From: Reyranella sp.
Lineage (GTDB): Bacteria; Pseudomonadota; Alphaproteobacteria; Reyranellales; Reyranellaceae
Assembly: GCA_021732285.1 (NCBI GenBank)
Contig: JAKFVH010000220.1
Coordinates: 1 to 48,981, forward strand
Direction: 5' to 3'
DNA: 48,981 bases
The notes beneath the pieces were generated by a model. That model searched no databases, had not been told where the DNA came from, and saw only the letters and a list, made by a program, of their open reading frames with translations. A program made the translations under genes and the position numbers. This document shows, in pieces, positions 1 to 6,622 of this stretch (within the stretch, counting starts at the first letter, position 1; each line of letters begins with the position of its first letter).

Positions 1-247
1 AGGGCAGCACCAGGATCGCCGTGCCCAGCCGCAGCCGCGTCGTGCGCGCGGCGACGTAGGTCAAGAGCGTGAGCGGGGCGGAGAGCTGGCCGATCCTGGT
101 GAAGTGATGCTCGGTCACGAAGCTCGAATGGAAGCCCAGCGCCTCGGCCTCGACGTTGGTCTCGACGAAGTCGAAGAAGCCTGCGCTACTGGCCGCAGGA
201 TCGGGCAGGCGCGGCGCCGCGGCGCCGCCGAACAATCCAAATCGCAT
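1..247 (-). CDS. LLM-class flavin-dependent oxidoreductase, 5' part
   Basis: The gene runs off the left edge; only about 82 N-terminal residues are visible. It opens MRFGLFGG and continues with a segment containing FFDFVETNVEAEALGF, VTEHHF and LTYVAARTTRLRLGTAILVLP. This is the first beta strand and the metal/flavin-pocket EHH region typical of bacterial luciferase-like monooxygenases, which use FMNH2 supplied by a reductase. The ATG at 247 is preceded by AGGAC on the minus strand. A TPP riboswitch lies about 100 nt upstream on the same strand, so expression probably responds to thiamine pyrophosphate. That suggests a role in thiamine salvage or turnover, although the substrate cannot be read from the fragment. 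Confidence 0.8.
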   Translation of the reverse strand, partial: MRFGLFGGAAAPRLPDPAASSAGFFDFVETNVEAEALGFHSSFVTEHHFTRIGQLSAPLTLLTYVAARTTRLRLGTAILVLP

Positions 248-348
248 GGGAAGAAGTCCTGAGAGAGTGAGTGCGGAAGGCGGGACGGGGCTCAACGGCC
301 CCGGCTAACTCGGCCCCGGCACAGCACGACGACGATCTCAGGCATGAA

Positions 349-422
349 ACGCTCCCTTCGCTGGCATGACCCAGGCAGGTTCAGCGGGTGTGATCTCAGC
401 CCGCAATTGCGGGCACCCCGGT
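349..422 (-). promoter_or_regulatory. TPP riboswitch (THI element)
   Basis: Read on the minus strand, this stretch has the conserved aptamer parts in order: CCGGGGTGCCCGC, the thi-box core GGCTGAGATCACACCC, then GAACCTGCCTGGGTCATGCC and CAGCGAAGGGA. The GCCCGC/GCGGGC arms form the variable helix around AATT. These match the pyrimidine- and pyrophosphate-sensing helices of the THI family. Between aptamer and start codon lies a GGGGC/GCCCC hairpin (287-302) and a repeated GGCCCCGGC, which could be the expression platform. No U-run follows, so control of translation is more likely than intrinsic termination. The only gene downstream is the luciferase-like oxidoreductase. Confidence 0.93.
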
Positions 423-493
423 AGACGGCGTCAACCTTGCGAGACACCTTTTGCGCTGTCAAGAAATGACGGGGGAGGATAATCGCCGTTAGC

Positions 494-598
494 GTCATCC
501 CGACCGGAGCGCGAAGCGCGGAGTGGAGGGACCTCTTCTTGACGGCGCCGCCGAGAAGAGGAGGTCGCTCGACTTCGCTTCGCTACGCTCGGGATGAC
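494..598. repeat. GTCATCCC-type inverted repeat
   Basis: Outer arms GTCATCCC (494-501) and GGGATGAC (591-598) enclose an inner pairing of CCTCTTCTT with GAAGAGGAGG around GACGGCGCCGCCG. A second copy with the same outer arms sits at 7833-7903. It lies in the gap between the riboswitch and the broken SDR gene. It is probably a dispersed genomic repeat. Confidence 0.75.
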
Positions 599-603
599 GG
601 TTT

Positions 604-1433
604 TTAGTAGCTCGGCTTGGTCGAAAATGGCGTCAGCTGCAGCTCGTGCGTCCAGCACGAGCGATCCTGGGTGTGCAGGTAGTAGAACGCCTCGGCGATC
701 TTTACCGGGTTTATGACCAGGTCGGGGTTCTGCTTGATCCGCGGCAGGGCGTGGGTGCCGGGCGAGTCGATGGTGCCGTCGATCACCACGTTGGCGACGT
801 GCACGCCATGCTCGGAATATTCCTCGGTCAGCACCTGGGCCAGCGTCCGCATCATGACGCGCGGATAGTAGAGCGACTGCCCCGTCATGCGCTTGCGCCC
901 GCGCAGCGAGCTCGCGTTGTTGGAAAAGAAGAACGAGCCCGCGCCGCGCTTGCGCATGGCCGGCAGGATCTCCTTGGCGACCAGGAACGGATGTGCTGCG
1001 CCGTGTCGAACATCTCGACCGGGATGTGTTCCAAAAGCTCCTTCTCCGGCGGCAAATCGCGGCCTTCGAGATAGCCCGCGTTGTAGACCACGATCTCGGG
1101 ATCGCCGGCCTCGCCGCGGATCGCGGCGAAGGCGGCGGCGACCGACTCCTGCCGCGACAGATCGAGCTCGACGATCATGCAATCGCCGCCCTGGTCCTTG
1201 ATCGCCGCCATCAGGCCCGCCGCATTGGGCGCGCTGCGCGTCGTCAGCACAGTGAAGAAGCCCTCGGCCGCGAACTTCTGGGCAATGGCGCCGCCGACGC
1301 CCCAGCGCACGCCGACCGGCAGCGCGCTGTCATCCACCGCCTTGCCATGGATCAGCCGCGTGTTGCGGCCATCCGCCTGCCACTTCGACGTCGCGCCGAT
1401 GACGACGGCGACCGGCTTGCTCTTCTCGGCCAT
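604..1433 (-). pseudogene. SDR-family oxidoreductase, frameshifted
   Basis: The N-terminal frame (from ATG 1433) gives a Rossmann domain: MAEKSKPVAVVIGATSK, then GVGGAIAQKFAAEGF, TTRS, DLS and VVYNAGY. Near 985-1000 the sense shifts frame and continues as FLVAKEILPAMRKRG, SFFFSNNASS and the active-site-like QSLYYP, ending at 604. One missing nucleotide, after the codons for FDTAQHI, explains the break. About 25 residues are inserted between VVIGATSK and WGVGGAIA, where the TGxxxGxG turn normally is. NAG, Ser and Tyr elements are otherwise present, so a recent loss or a sequencing error is possible. The expected product is an NAD(P)-dependent dehydrogenase of about 275 residues. Confidence 0.8.
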
Positions 1434-1448
1434 CTTGAAGGCTCCTTC

Positions 1449-1510
1449 ATGGTCTTCCGGACCGCATGATCATGAGCGCGCAGGATGCGCGCGGTCCGGA
1501 AGAGCATGAC
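1449..1510. repeat. GGTCCGGAAG-type palindromic repeat
   Basis: Arms CTTCCGGACCGC (1454-1465) and GCGGTCCGGAAG (1491-1502) surround ATGATCATGAGCGCGCAGGATGCGC. Related copies occur at 9810-9880 and 44935-45001. This copy has lost most of one inner hairpin arm. It lies just upstream of the SDR start. Confidence 0.8.
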
Positions 1511-1583
1511 ATGAGCGGCACGGAGTGTCCGCTCCCAGCAATGAGTGGACCTATGGGCCAGCCCTCCAGGACGAATACAACTG

Positions 1584-1673
1584 TTGATACATTTGTCTAA
1601 ATGAAAACAACCGTCTGATCTACTTCCGACGAACCAACTCCGGGCTTGCCAGTGCGTACCAATATTGATACAT
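1584..1673 (+). promoter_or_regulatory. Direct repeat TTGATACAT upstream of the toxin-antitoxin remnant
   Basis: TTGATACAT occurs at 1584-1592 and again at 1665-1673, 81 bp apart, in an AT-rich stretch inside otherwise GC-rich sequence. The second copy ends 17 bp before the GTG of the toxin remnant. The copies could be operator half-sites for the XRE antitoxin or promoter elements. No clean -35/-10 pair is obvious. Confidence 0.4.
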
Positions 1674-1689
1674 CTCCGGCGGTCGTACC

Positions 1690-1851
1690 GTGAAGCGACT
1701 GCCTGCCGCCTTCTACGCGCTGGCGTCGGGCCGTGAGCCGGTCCGGGGGCAAAGCCGCATGGTTCTGCTGCATGCCTTCGTCAAGAAGACGCAGAAGACG
1801 CCCGTAGGCGAGCGGGCCTTAGCGGTCAGGCGCATGAAGGAGATCGCATGA
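1690..1851 (+). pseudogene. HigB/Gp49-like toxin with internal deletion
   Basis: A GTG-initiated 53-residue frame starts VKRLPAAFYALASGREPV and ends with SRMVLLHAFVKKTQKTP followed by RRMKEIA. These are the two ends of a phage Gp49-like/HigB RelE-fold mRNA interferase, whose usual length is about 100-115 residues. Roughly 50-60 central residues, which carry much of the beta-sheet and catalytic face, are missing, and the join is in frame. The stop overlaps the next start as ATGA, as in intact toxin-antitoxin operons. I infer that the toxin was inactivated by an in-frame deletion. A functional mini-protein is less likely. Confidence 0.72.
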
Positions 1852-2132
1852 AAAAGAAAGGCCGCATCGGCTCGTCGTTCGATGACTTCCTGAAGGACGA
1901 GGGCGTCTATGAGGAAGTCACGGCCAAGGCCATCAAGCGGGTCATCGCGCGCCAGCTCGGTGCTGTCATGCGCGAGAACCACCTGACCAAGTCGATGCTG
2001 GCCCGGCGCATGCGGACAAGCCGCGCCCAGCTCGATCGCCTGCTCGATCCGGACAACGACTCGGTGACCCTGGGAACCCTGACGCGCGCCGCCCACGCGG
2101 TGGGCCGCAACCTGCGCATGGAACTCGTCTGA
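1848..2132 (+). CDS. XRE-family antitoxin (HigA-like)
   Basis: This 94-residue protein has a helix-turn-helix of the XRE type: ARQLGAVMRENHLTKSMLARR is followed by the recognition-helix region MRTSRAQLDRLLDPDNDSV and TLGTLTRAAHAVGRNL. The N-terminal KKKGRIGSSFDDFLKDEG is typical of HigA-like antitoxins paired with Gp49-like toxins. It overlaps the truncated toxin gene by 4 nt and would be translationally coupled to it. With the toxin deleted it may persist as an autorepressor or anti-toxin to related systems. The frame is intact and ends before a terminator-like hairpin. Confidence 0.85.
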   Translation: MKKKGRIGSSFDDFLKDEGVYEEVTAKAIKRVIARQLGAVMRENHLTKSMLARRMRTSRAQLDRLLDPDNDSVTLGTLTRAAHAVGRNLRMELV

Positions 2133-2142
2133 TGTGAGCTCG

Positions 2143-2175
2143 CCCTGCGAAGCCGCCTCCGGCGGCGAAGCAGGG
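2143..2175. terminator. Bidirectional hairpin between convergent genes
   Basis: CCCTGC-GAA-GCCGCC-TCC-GGCGGC-GAA-GCAGGG forms two stacked six-bp helices separated by a symmetric GAA/GAA internal loop. It sits between the antitoxin stop and the convergent response-regulator stop. There is no U-tract, so termination would be Rho-assisted or the hairpin acts as a transcript end stabiliser. Confidence 0.55.
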
Positions 2176-2177
2176 GG

Positions 2178-2555
2178 CTAGTTGACGCTCCGGATTCCCG
2201 TCCTGGCCTGGGCGACCGCGCGCTTCAGGCTGGCAAGCATGACGGGCTTGCGGAGGATCGGACGATCGCGCAATTCCGGCGGCAGGGTCGCCGTGCTGTA
2301 GCCCGTGCTGAACAGGAACGGAATGCCGCGCTCGGCCAGCCGGAAGGCCAGGGGATAGACGACCTCGCCGGCGAGATTGATGTCGAGCACGGCGAGATCG
2401 AAGTCGAGCCGGGAGGCGAGGTCGAGCGCCCGGACCAGGCGCGGCACGCTCGCCACCACCTTGCAGCCCATCTCCTCCAGCATGGTCTCGATGTCGAGCG
2501 CCACCAGCGATTCGTCTTCGACCACGAGGACTTTCAGGGGGCGGACGTCGGGCAT
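2178..2555 (-). CDS. Stand-alone response-regulator receiver protein
   Basis: A 125-residue single receiver domain with no output domain. VLVVEDES supplies the acidic pocket (E13, D14), AVLDIN the phosphoacceptor Asp58, FSTGY the switch Thr84 and LRKP the Lys103. I chose the ATG at 2555 because VRPLKVLVVEDES follows at the normal distance and GGGGAAC precedes it; an upstream ATG at 2615 would add 20 residues that do not look like a receiver. No sensor kinase is in the window, so its partner is unknown. It is divergent from the HTH gene at 2699. CheY-like or sensor-kinase-linked single-domain regulators are the closest types. Confidence 0.85.
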   Translation of the reverse strand: MPDVRPLKVLVVEDESLVALDIETMLEEMGCKVVASVPRLVRALDLASRLDFDLAVLDINLAGEVVYPLAFRLAERGIPFLFSTGYSTATLPPELRDRPILRKPVMLASLKRAVAQARTGIRSVN

Positions 2556-2664
2556 TGTTCCCCAACGCGCGATGGCGGCTAAAAGTTCCGCGAAAAGTGA
2601 CAGCACTGCTAGCACCGGAGCGCGGGCCTTTTACGGCACGCAAAAATCCCCTCCCTTGCTTCCC

Positions 2665-2693
2665 TTGCTTTTGAATGTTACTTGAGTTATATT
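2665..2693 (+). promoter_or_regulatory. Sigma70-like promoter, probably leaderless
   Basis: TTGCTT (2665-2670) and TATATT (2688-2693) are separated by exactly 17 bp. The initiating ATG begins at 2699, where transcription would start, so the mRNA would have almost no leader. The bases before the -10 (CTTGAGT) closely match those of the promoter at 9943-9971. Confidence 0.6.
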
Positions 2694-2698
2694 CAGTT

Positions 2699-3904
2699 AT
2701 GACCACCGCCGGCCGTCCCACCGCCTACCGCCGTGAGTTCTGCGAGCTCGCCCACAATTACTGCCTGCTGGGCGCCACCAACCCCGAGCTGGCGGGCTTC
2801 TTCGACGTCGCGCCGCGCACCATCGACAACTGGATCGCGAGCCATCCCGCCTTCGCCGAGGCGGTGCGCGACGGCCGGGTCGTGGCCGATGCCCGGGTGG
2901 CGCGCTGCCTCTACGAGCGCGCCGTCGGTTTTAGCTGCACGGTCGAGCGCAAGGTGCTGCATAACGGCGAGGAGCGGACGCTCAAGAACGTCATGCACTA
3001 CCCGCCCGACACGCGCGCCTGCATCTTCTGGCTGCGCAACCGACGGCGGGCGACCTGGTCGGAAAAAGGCGCGGCCGGGCCGGACGACGATTCCGGCAGT
3101 CCCGAAGACCTGCTGGCCGCGCTCGACGCCGCCGGCGAGCGCGCCCGCGCGAAAGCGTTGGAGGAGCGTCCGGCCGAGCGGCGGCGCGCCGACCTTCTGG
3201 CCGACGCGTGCGGCTCAGGCGGCCCGCTTCTTGAGGGCGAGCCCGATGCCCAGCCAGCTCGAGCCGATGAATATCAGGTCGATGCCGAGGAAGATGCCGA
3301 GCGTGTAGGCGCTGGAGTAGGGCCACTTGGCGACGATGATGACGCCCAGCAGCAGGGTGATCAGCGCCGAGACGGCGACCCAGCCCCACGGCTTGCCGGC
3401 CTCGCGCACGCTCCACGCCAGGAAGCCGCGCACGATGCCGCCGATCATCAGCGCGATGCCCAGCATCAGGGTGACGATGGCGGCGGCCTCGAACGGCCGG
3501 AAGAAGCAGATGACGCCGGCCGCGACATAGAGCAGGCCGAGCAGCATCCACAGCGCGAAGCGGCCCCAGTCCTTGACGCTGAAGGCCGTGGCGATCTCGG
3601 TGACGCCGGCCATGATCATCATGACGCCGATGACGTAGATCGCCGAGACGGTGGCCATCACGACGCTGCCGAGCGCGATCACGCCCGCGATCATGAAGAT
3701 GATGCCGAGCGCCACGATCCAGCCCCACTTGGCGTGCAGGGCCTTGAGACCTTCGCCCAGGCTGCCCCCTCCGGCGTTGGGCGGAGCCGGGCTGTTGCTG
3801 GTCACCGACATCGTTTCCTTCTCCCTGCGGAATGGACCTCCCGCAGGATACACCCGGCCGTTGGCAGTGTCGCTGAGGCTATGGGACAATCGGTGCATGA
3901 CTGA
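2699..3904 (+). CDS. HTH protein resembling small terminase subunits; 3' end doubtful
   Basis: The first ~165 residues look real. GRPTAYRREFCELAHNYCLLG, NPELAGFFDVAPRTIDNWIAS and RACIFWLRNRRRATW resemble the DNA-binding part of phage small-terminase-like proteins, with an HTH at about residues 20-55. The frame then has no stop until 3904. Beyond about 3195 it reads as low-complexity Asp/His/Gln-rich sequence lying antisense to the HdeD-family gene, so the ancestral stop was probably lost or a frameshift removed it. No portal, large terminase or capsid genes are nearby, so it is likely a domesticated orphan. The 5' end is well supported; the 3' end is not. Confidence 0.55.
   Translation: MTTAGRPTAYRREFCELAHNYCLLGATNPELAGFFDVAPRTIDNWIASHPAFAEAVRDGRVVADARVARCLYERAVGFSCTVERKVLHNGEERTLKNVMHYPPDTRACIFWLRNRRRATWSEKGAAGPDDDSGSPEDLLAALDAAGERARAKALEERPAERRRADLLADACGSGGPLLEGEPDAQPARADEYQVDAEEDAERVGAGVGPLGDDDDAQQQGDQRRDGDPAPRLAGLAHAPRQEAAHDAADHQRDAQHQGDDGGGLERPEEADDAGRDIEQAEQHPQREAAPVLDAEGRGDLGDAGHDHHDADDVDRRDGGHHDAAERDHARDHEDDAERHDPAPLGVQGLETFAQAAPSGVGRSRAVAGHRHRFLLPAEWTSRRIHPAVGSVAEAMGQSVHD
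3215..3811 (-). CDS. HdeD-family (DUF308) membrane protein
   Basis: A 198-residue inner-membrane protein with about six hydrophobic helices, for example WIVALGIIFMIAGVIALGSV, ATVSAIYVIGVMMIMAGV, FALWMLLGLLYVAAGVICFF and AAIVTLMLGIALMIGGIV. The repeated G-x-x-x-I-A-G-V pattern in successive hairpins is characteristic of HdeD/DUF308 proteins, linked in enterobacteria to acid resistance. The ATG at 3811 is preceded by a purine-rich GGGAGAAGG. The N-terminal SNSPAPPNAGGGSLG would be cytoplasmic. It is divergent from the Nudix gene with 85 bp between starts. Its physiological role here is unknown. Confidence 0.85.
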   Translation of the reverse strand: MSVTSNSPAPPNAGGGSLGEGLKALHAKWGWIVALGIIFMIAGVIALGSVVMATVSAIYVIGVMMIMAGVTEIATAFSVKDWGRFALWMLLGLLYVAAGVICFFRPFEAAAIVTLMLGIALMIGGIVRGFLAWSVREAGKPWGWVAVSALITLLLGVIIVAKWPYSSAYTLGIFLGIDLIFIGSSWLGIGLALKKRAA

Positions 3905-4721
3905 ACAACAGAAAACCGCGCCGGTACCGCGTCCGGCGACCACTGTCCTGCTGCTGCGTCCCTCGGTGCCGGGCGAGCCCAGCTCGGCCCTCGAAGTCTT
4001 CATGGTGGTTCGCCACCAGGCGATCGATTCCTTCTCCGGCGCGCTGGTCTTCCCCGGCGGCAAGCTCGAGGACGCCGACGGCGATGCGCGCCTGCGCGCG
4101 CGGTGCGGCGGGGCGGACAAGATCGCGGCCGCGGAGCTGAAGTTCCGCGTCGCCGGCGTGCGCGAGGCCTTCGAGGAGTGCGGTGTGCTTCTCGCCCGCA
4201 AGCGCGGCGAGCGCGCCGTGATCGCCGCCGCCGACCTGAAGGGCATCGAGGATCGCTGGCGGGCCAAGCTTGCCAAAGACGAAGCGACCATCGTCGACCT
4301 GGTCGAGGCCGAGGACCTCGAGCTTGCCACCGACCTGATGGTGCCCTACGCCCACTGGATCACGCCGACCTTCGCGCCGAAACGCTTCGACACCTGGTTC
4401 TTTTTGGCCGAGGCGCCCGAGGACCAGATCGCCCTGCATGACGGTTCGGAGTCGGTCGACTCGGTGTGGATCGGCGCGCAGGAGGCGATCGACGAGGCCA
4501 ACGCCGGCAAGCGCACCCTGGTGCACGCGACGTTGAAGAACCTCGAGCTTCTGACCGAGGGCAAGACCGTCGCCGGCGCCCTCGCCGCCACCAGCGGCCG
4601 CAAGATCGTCACCGTCCAGCCCTGGGTCGAGACCCGAGACGGCAAACGCTTTCTTCATATTCCCGCTGACGCGGGATACCGGAATCTGTTTCGTGAACTA
4701 CCGCCGACGGCGGGGAGGTAA
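3897..4721 (+). CDS. Nudix hydrolase, NUDT19-like
   Basis: A 274-residue Nudix protein. The Nudix box is split: GALVFPGGKLEDADGD is followed by an insertion of about 25 residues and then VAGVREAFEECGVLLAR, which supplies the REAFEECG metal-binding helix. An insertion inside the box is known in the NUDT19/RP2-like branch, whose animal members hydrolyse CoA and acyl-CoA esters. A following region (VPYAHWITPTFAPKRFDTWFFLA) matches the same branch. CoA-diphosphatase activity is therefore an inference and fits the CoA-ester cluster just downstream. A long palindromic repeat separates the two. The start overlaps no other gene. Confidence 0.8.
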   Translation: MTEQQKTAPVPRPATTVLLLRPSVPGEPSSALEVFMVVRHQAIDSFSGALVFPGGKLEDADGDARLRARCGGADKIAAAELKFRVAGVREAFEECGVLLARKRGERAVIAAADLKGIEDRWRAKLAKDEATIVDLVEAEDLELATDLMVPYAHWITPTFAPKRFDTWFFLAEAPEDQIALHDGSESVDSVWIGAQEAIDEANAGKRTLVHATLKNLELLTEGKTVAGALAATSGRKIVTVQPWVETRDGKRFLHIPADAGYRNLFRELPPTAGR

Positions 4722-4730
4722 AGCCATCTT

Positions 4731-4866
4731 CCTCCCCACGCAACGCGTGGGGAGGTGTCGCCGTCATACGGCGACGGAGGGGTCAAGAGTCTTCGAGGGT
4801 CTTATGAGATTCATGACCCCTCCGTCGGCCCATGAGGCCGACACCTCCCCAACTTCGTTGGGGAGG
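4731..4866. repeat. CCTCCCCA-type compound palindrome
   Basis: Two GGGGAGG hairpins (4731-4755 and the 3' end near 4848-4866) flank an inner inverted pair: TGTCGCC...CGGAGGGGTCA pairs with TGACCCCTCCGTCGGC. The whole element can fold into a large branched hairpin. It fills most of the gap between the Nudix gene and the HMG-CoA-synthase-like gene. Confidence 0.8.
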
Positions 4867-4991
4867 GAGTTCTGCAGTCCGGAAGGTAGTTCCACCTTCT
4901 TGGCAGCCATGATCAAATGCGTCTCGCGCGTCCCGGCGGGGCGCGCTAAAGCGGGAGACATAAACGCCCGTTCATAGTGGGAGGAAAGCGA

Positions 4992-6437
4992 ATGGTCGGA
5001 ATCGTGGCCTATGGTGCCTACGTCCCGCGCCTGCGCCTGCAGCGTCAGGCCGTCTACGATGCCAACAAGTGGTTCGCCGCGGGCCTGCGTGGCCTCGCCA
5101 AGGGCGAGCGCTCGATGGCCAACTGGGACGAGGATTCGATCACCATGGCCGTCGAGGCCTCGCGCGATTGCCTCACCAGCCACAAGGCCGAGGACGTGCG
5201 AAGCCTCTACTTCGCCTCGACCACCCAACCCTTCAAGGATCGCCAGAACGCCGGCGTCATCGGCACGGCGCTGTCGATCGAGCAGAACCTTTTAGCCTCC
5301 GACGTCGGCGGCTCGATGAAAGCCGGCACTTCGGCGCTGATCGCCGGACTCAATGCCTCCAAGAACGGCGGCGGCCCGGCGCTGGTCGCCGCGGCCGACA
5401 AGCGGCTGGCCCGCGTCGCCTCGTCCAACGAGCTGAACTACGGCGACGGCGCCGCGGCGCTGCTGTGCGGCACCGAGAACACCATCGCCAACCTGGTCGG
5501 CCATCATTCGGTGTCGATGGATTTCGTCGACCACTTCCGCGGCGACGAGACCGACTTCGACTACGGCTGGGAAGAGCGCTGGATCCGCGACGAGGGCTAT
5601 TCCAAGATCGTGCCGCCGGCCATCAAGGCCGCGCTCGCCGCCTGCAAGCTCAAGGGCGCCGACATCACCCACTTCATCATGCCGAGCCTGATGCCGGCGG
5701 TGCCCAAGCAGATGGCCAAGATCTGCGGCATCGCCGACGGCTCGGTGCGCGACCTTTTAGGCGCCAATCTCGGCGACACCGGTGCGGCGCACGCGCTGGT
5801 CATGCTGGTCGATGCGCTCGAAGGCGCCAAGGCCGGCGACAAGATCATGGTCGTGGCCTTCGGCCAGGGCGTCGACGTGCTGGTGTTCGAGGTCACGGCC
5901 GAGAACGCCAAGCTGCCCAAGCGCAAGGGCGTCTCGGGCTGGCTGGCGCGCCGCAAGGAAGAGAAGAACTACATGAAGTTCCTCGCCTTCAACGAGATGC
6001 TGCCGATCGAGAAGGGCATGCGCGCGGAGTTCGACAAGAAGACGGCGCTCTCGGTCCTGTGGCGCAAGCGCGACATGATCTACGGCCTGGTCGGCGGCAA
6101 GTGCAAGGTGTGCGGCACCGTGCAGTTCCCGCGCAGCCAGGTCTGCGTCAATCCCAACTGCCATGCCATCGACAGCCAGGATCCCTATGCGATGGCAGGG
6201 CTCGAGGCGAACGTGATGTCGTTCACGGCCGACTCGCTGACGTATTCCCCGGATCCGCCGGCCTATTACGGCATGATCACCTTCCCCGAGGGCGGCCGCT
6301 TCATGGCCGACTTCACCGACTCGGACAAGGAACAGGTGAAGGTCGGCGCCAAGATGCGCATGACCTTCCGCATCCGCGACAACGACACCATGCGCGGCGG
6401 CTTCAAGCGTTACTTCTGGAAGGCGGCTCCGGTTTAA
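4992..6437 (+). CDS. HMG-CoA-synthase-like (thiolase fold) protein fused to DUF35 Zn-ribbon/OB domain
   Basis: This 481-residue protein starts at ATG 4992, after the GGAGG at 4979-4983. Residues ~1-330 are a thiolase-fold domain of the archaeal-type HMG-CoA synthase family (MVGIVAYGAYVPRLRL, STTQPF, NYGDGAAALL, GANLGDTGAAHAL). Where those enzymes read ACKAGT, this one reads SMKAGT: the nucleophilic Cys is Met109. The usual His region reads MPSLMPAVPKQMAK. Residues ~350-481 are a DUF35 module with a zinc ribbon (C371, C374, C385, C390) and an OB fold. Cys-less thiolase-fold partners of DUF35 proteins, such as Ltp2 in steroid side-chain degradation, are retro-aldolases, so I infer C-C cleavage rather than HMG-CoA synthesis. 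It is first in the CoA cluster. Confidence 0.82.
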   Translation: MVGIVAYGAYVPRLRLQRQAVYDANKWFAAGLRGLAKGERSMANWDEDSITMAVEASRDCLTSHKAEDVRSLYFASTTQPFKDRQNAGVIGTALSIEQNLLASDVGGSMKAGTSALIAGLNASKNGGGPALVAAADKRLARVASSNELNYGDGAAALLCGTENTIANLVGHHSVSMDFVDHFRGDETDFDYGWEERWIRDEGYSKIVPPAIKAALAACKLKGADITHFIMPSLMPAVPKQMAKICGIADGSVRDLLGANLGDTGAAHALVMLVDALEGAKAGDKIMVVAFGQGVDVLVFEVTAENAKLPKRKGVSGWLARRKEEKNYMKFLAFNEMLPIEKGMRAEFDKKTALSVLWRKRDMIYGLVGGKCKVCGTVQFPRSQVCVNPNCHAIDSQDPYAMAGLEANVMSFTADSLTYSPDPPAYYGMITFPEGGRFMADFTDSDKEQVKVGAKMRMTFRIRDNDTMRGGFKRYFWKAAPV

Positions 6438-6438
6438 C

Positions 6439-6564
6439 GGGAGCGCGGGCCTCCGGCCCGCTCATGCTCCTCTCCCCCTTGGGTGATAGGCTGGGTGAGG
6501 GGGGATGCAGGAGACAGTCTTCGAGTTGACCCCCTCACCTAACCTCTCCCCCAAGGGGGAGAGG
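6439..6564. repeat. Two adjoining palindromic elements
   Basis: 6439-6466 is a single arm of the GGGAGCGCGGGCCTCC family, also seen at 20702-20780. 6469-6564 is a different element: CCTCTCCCCCTTGGG at the left pairs with CCAAGGGGGAGAGG at the right. The right arm contains its own perfect hairpin, CCTCTCCCCC/GGGGGAGAGG (6543-6564). They occupy the gap before the thiolase gene. Confidence 0.78.
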
Positions 6565-6622
6565 AACATGAAGGGGATAAGGAGTAGGTTCTAGAGTCTA
6601 AACCCCCACGAAGGAGACCAAC

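Noticed and set aside
2699..3200. Possible prophage, because of the small-terminase-like HTH protein
   Set aside because: No large terminase, portal, capsid, tail, lysis or integrase gene is in the window, so a prophage is not supported.
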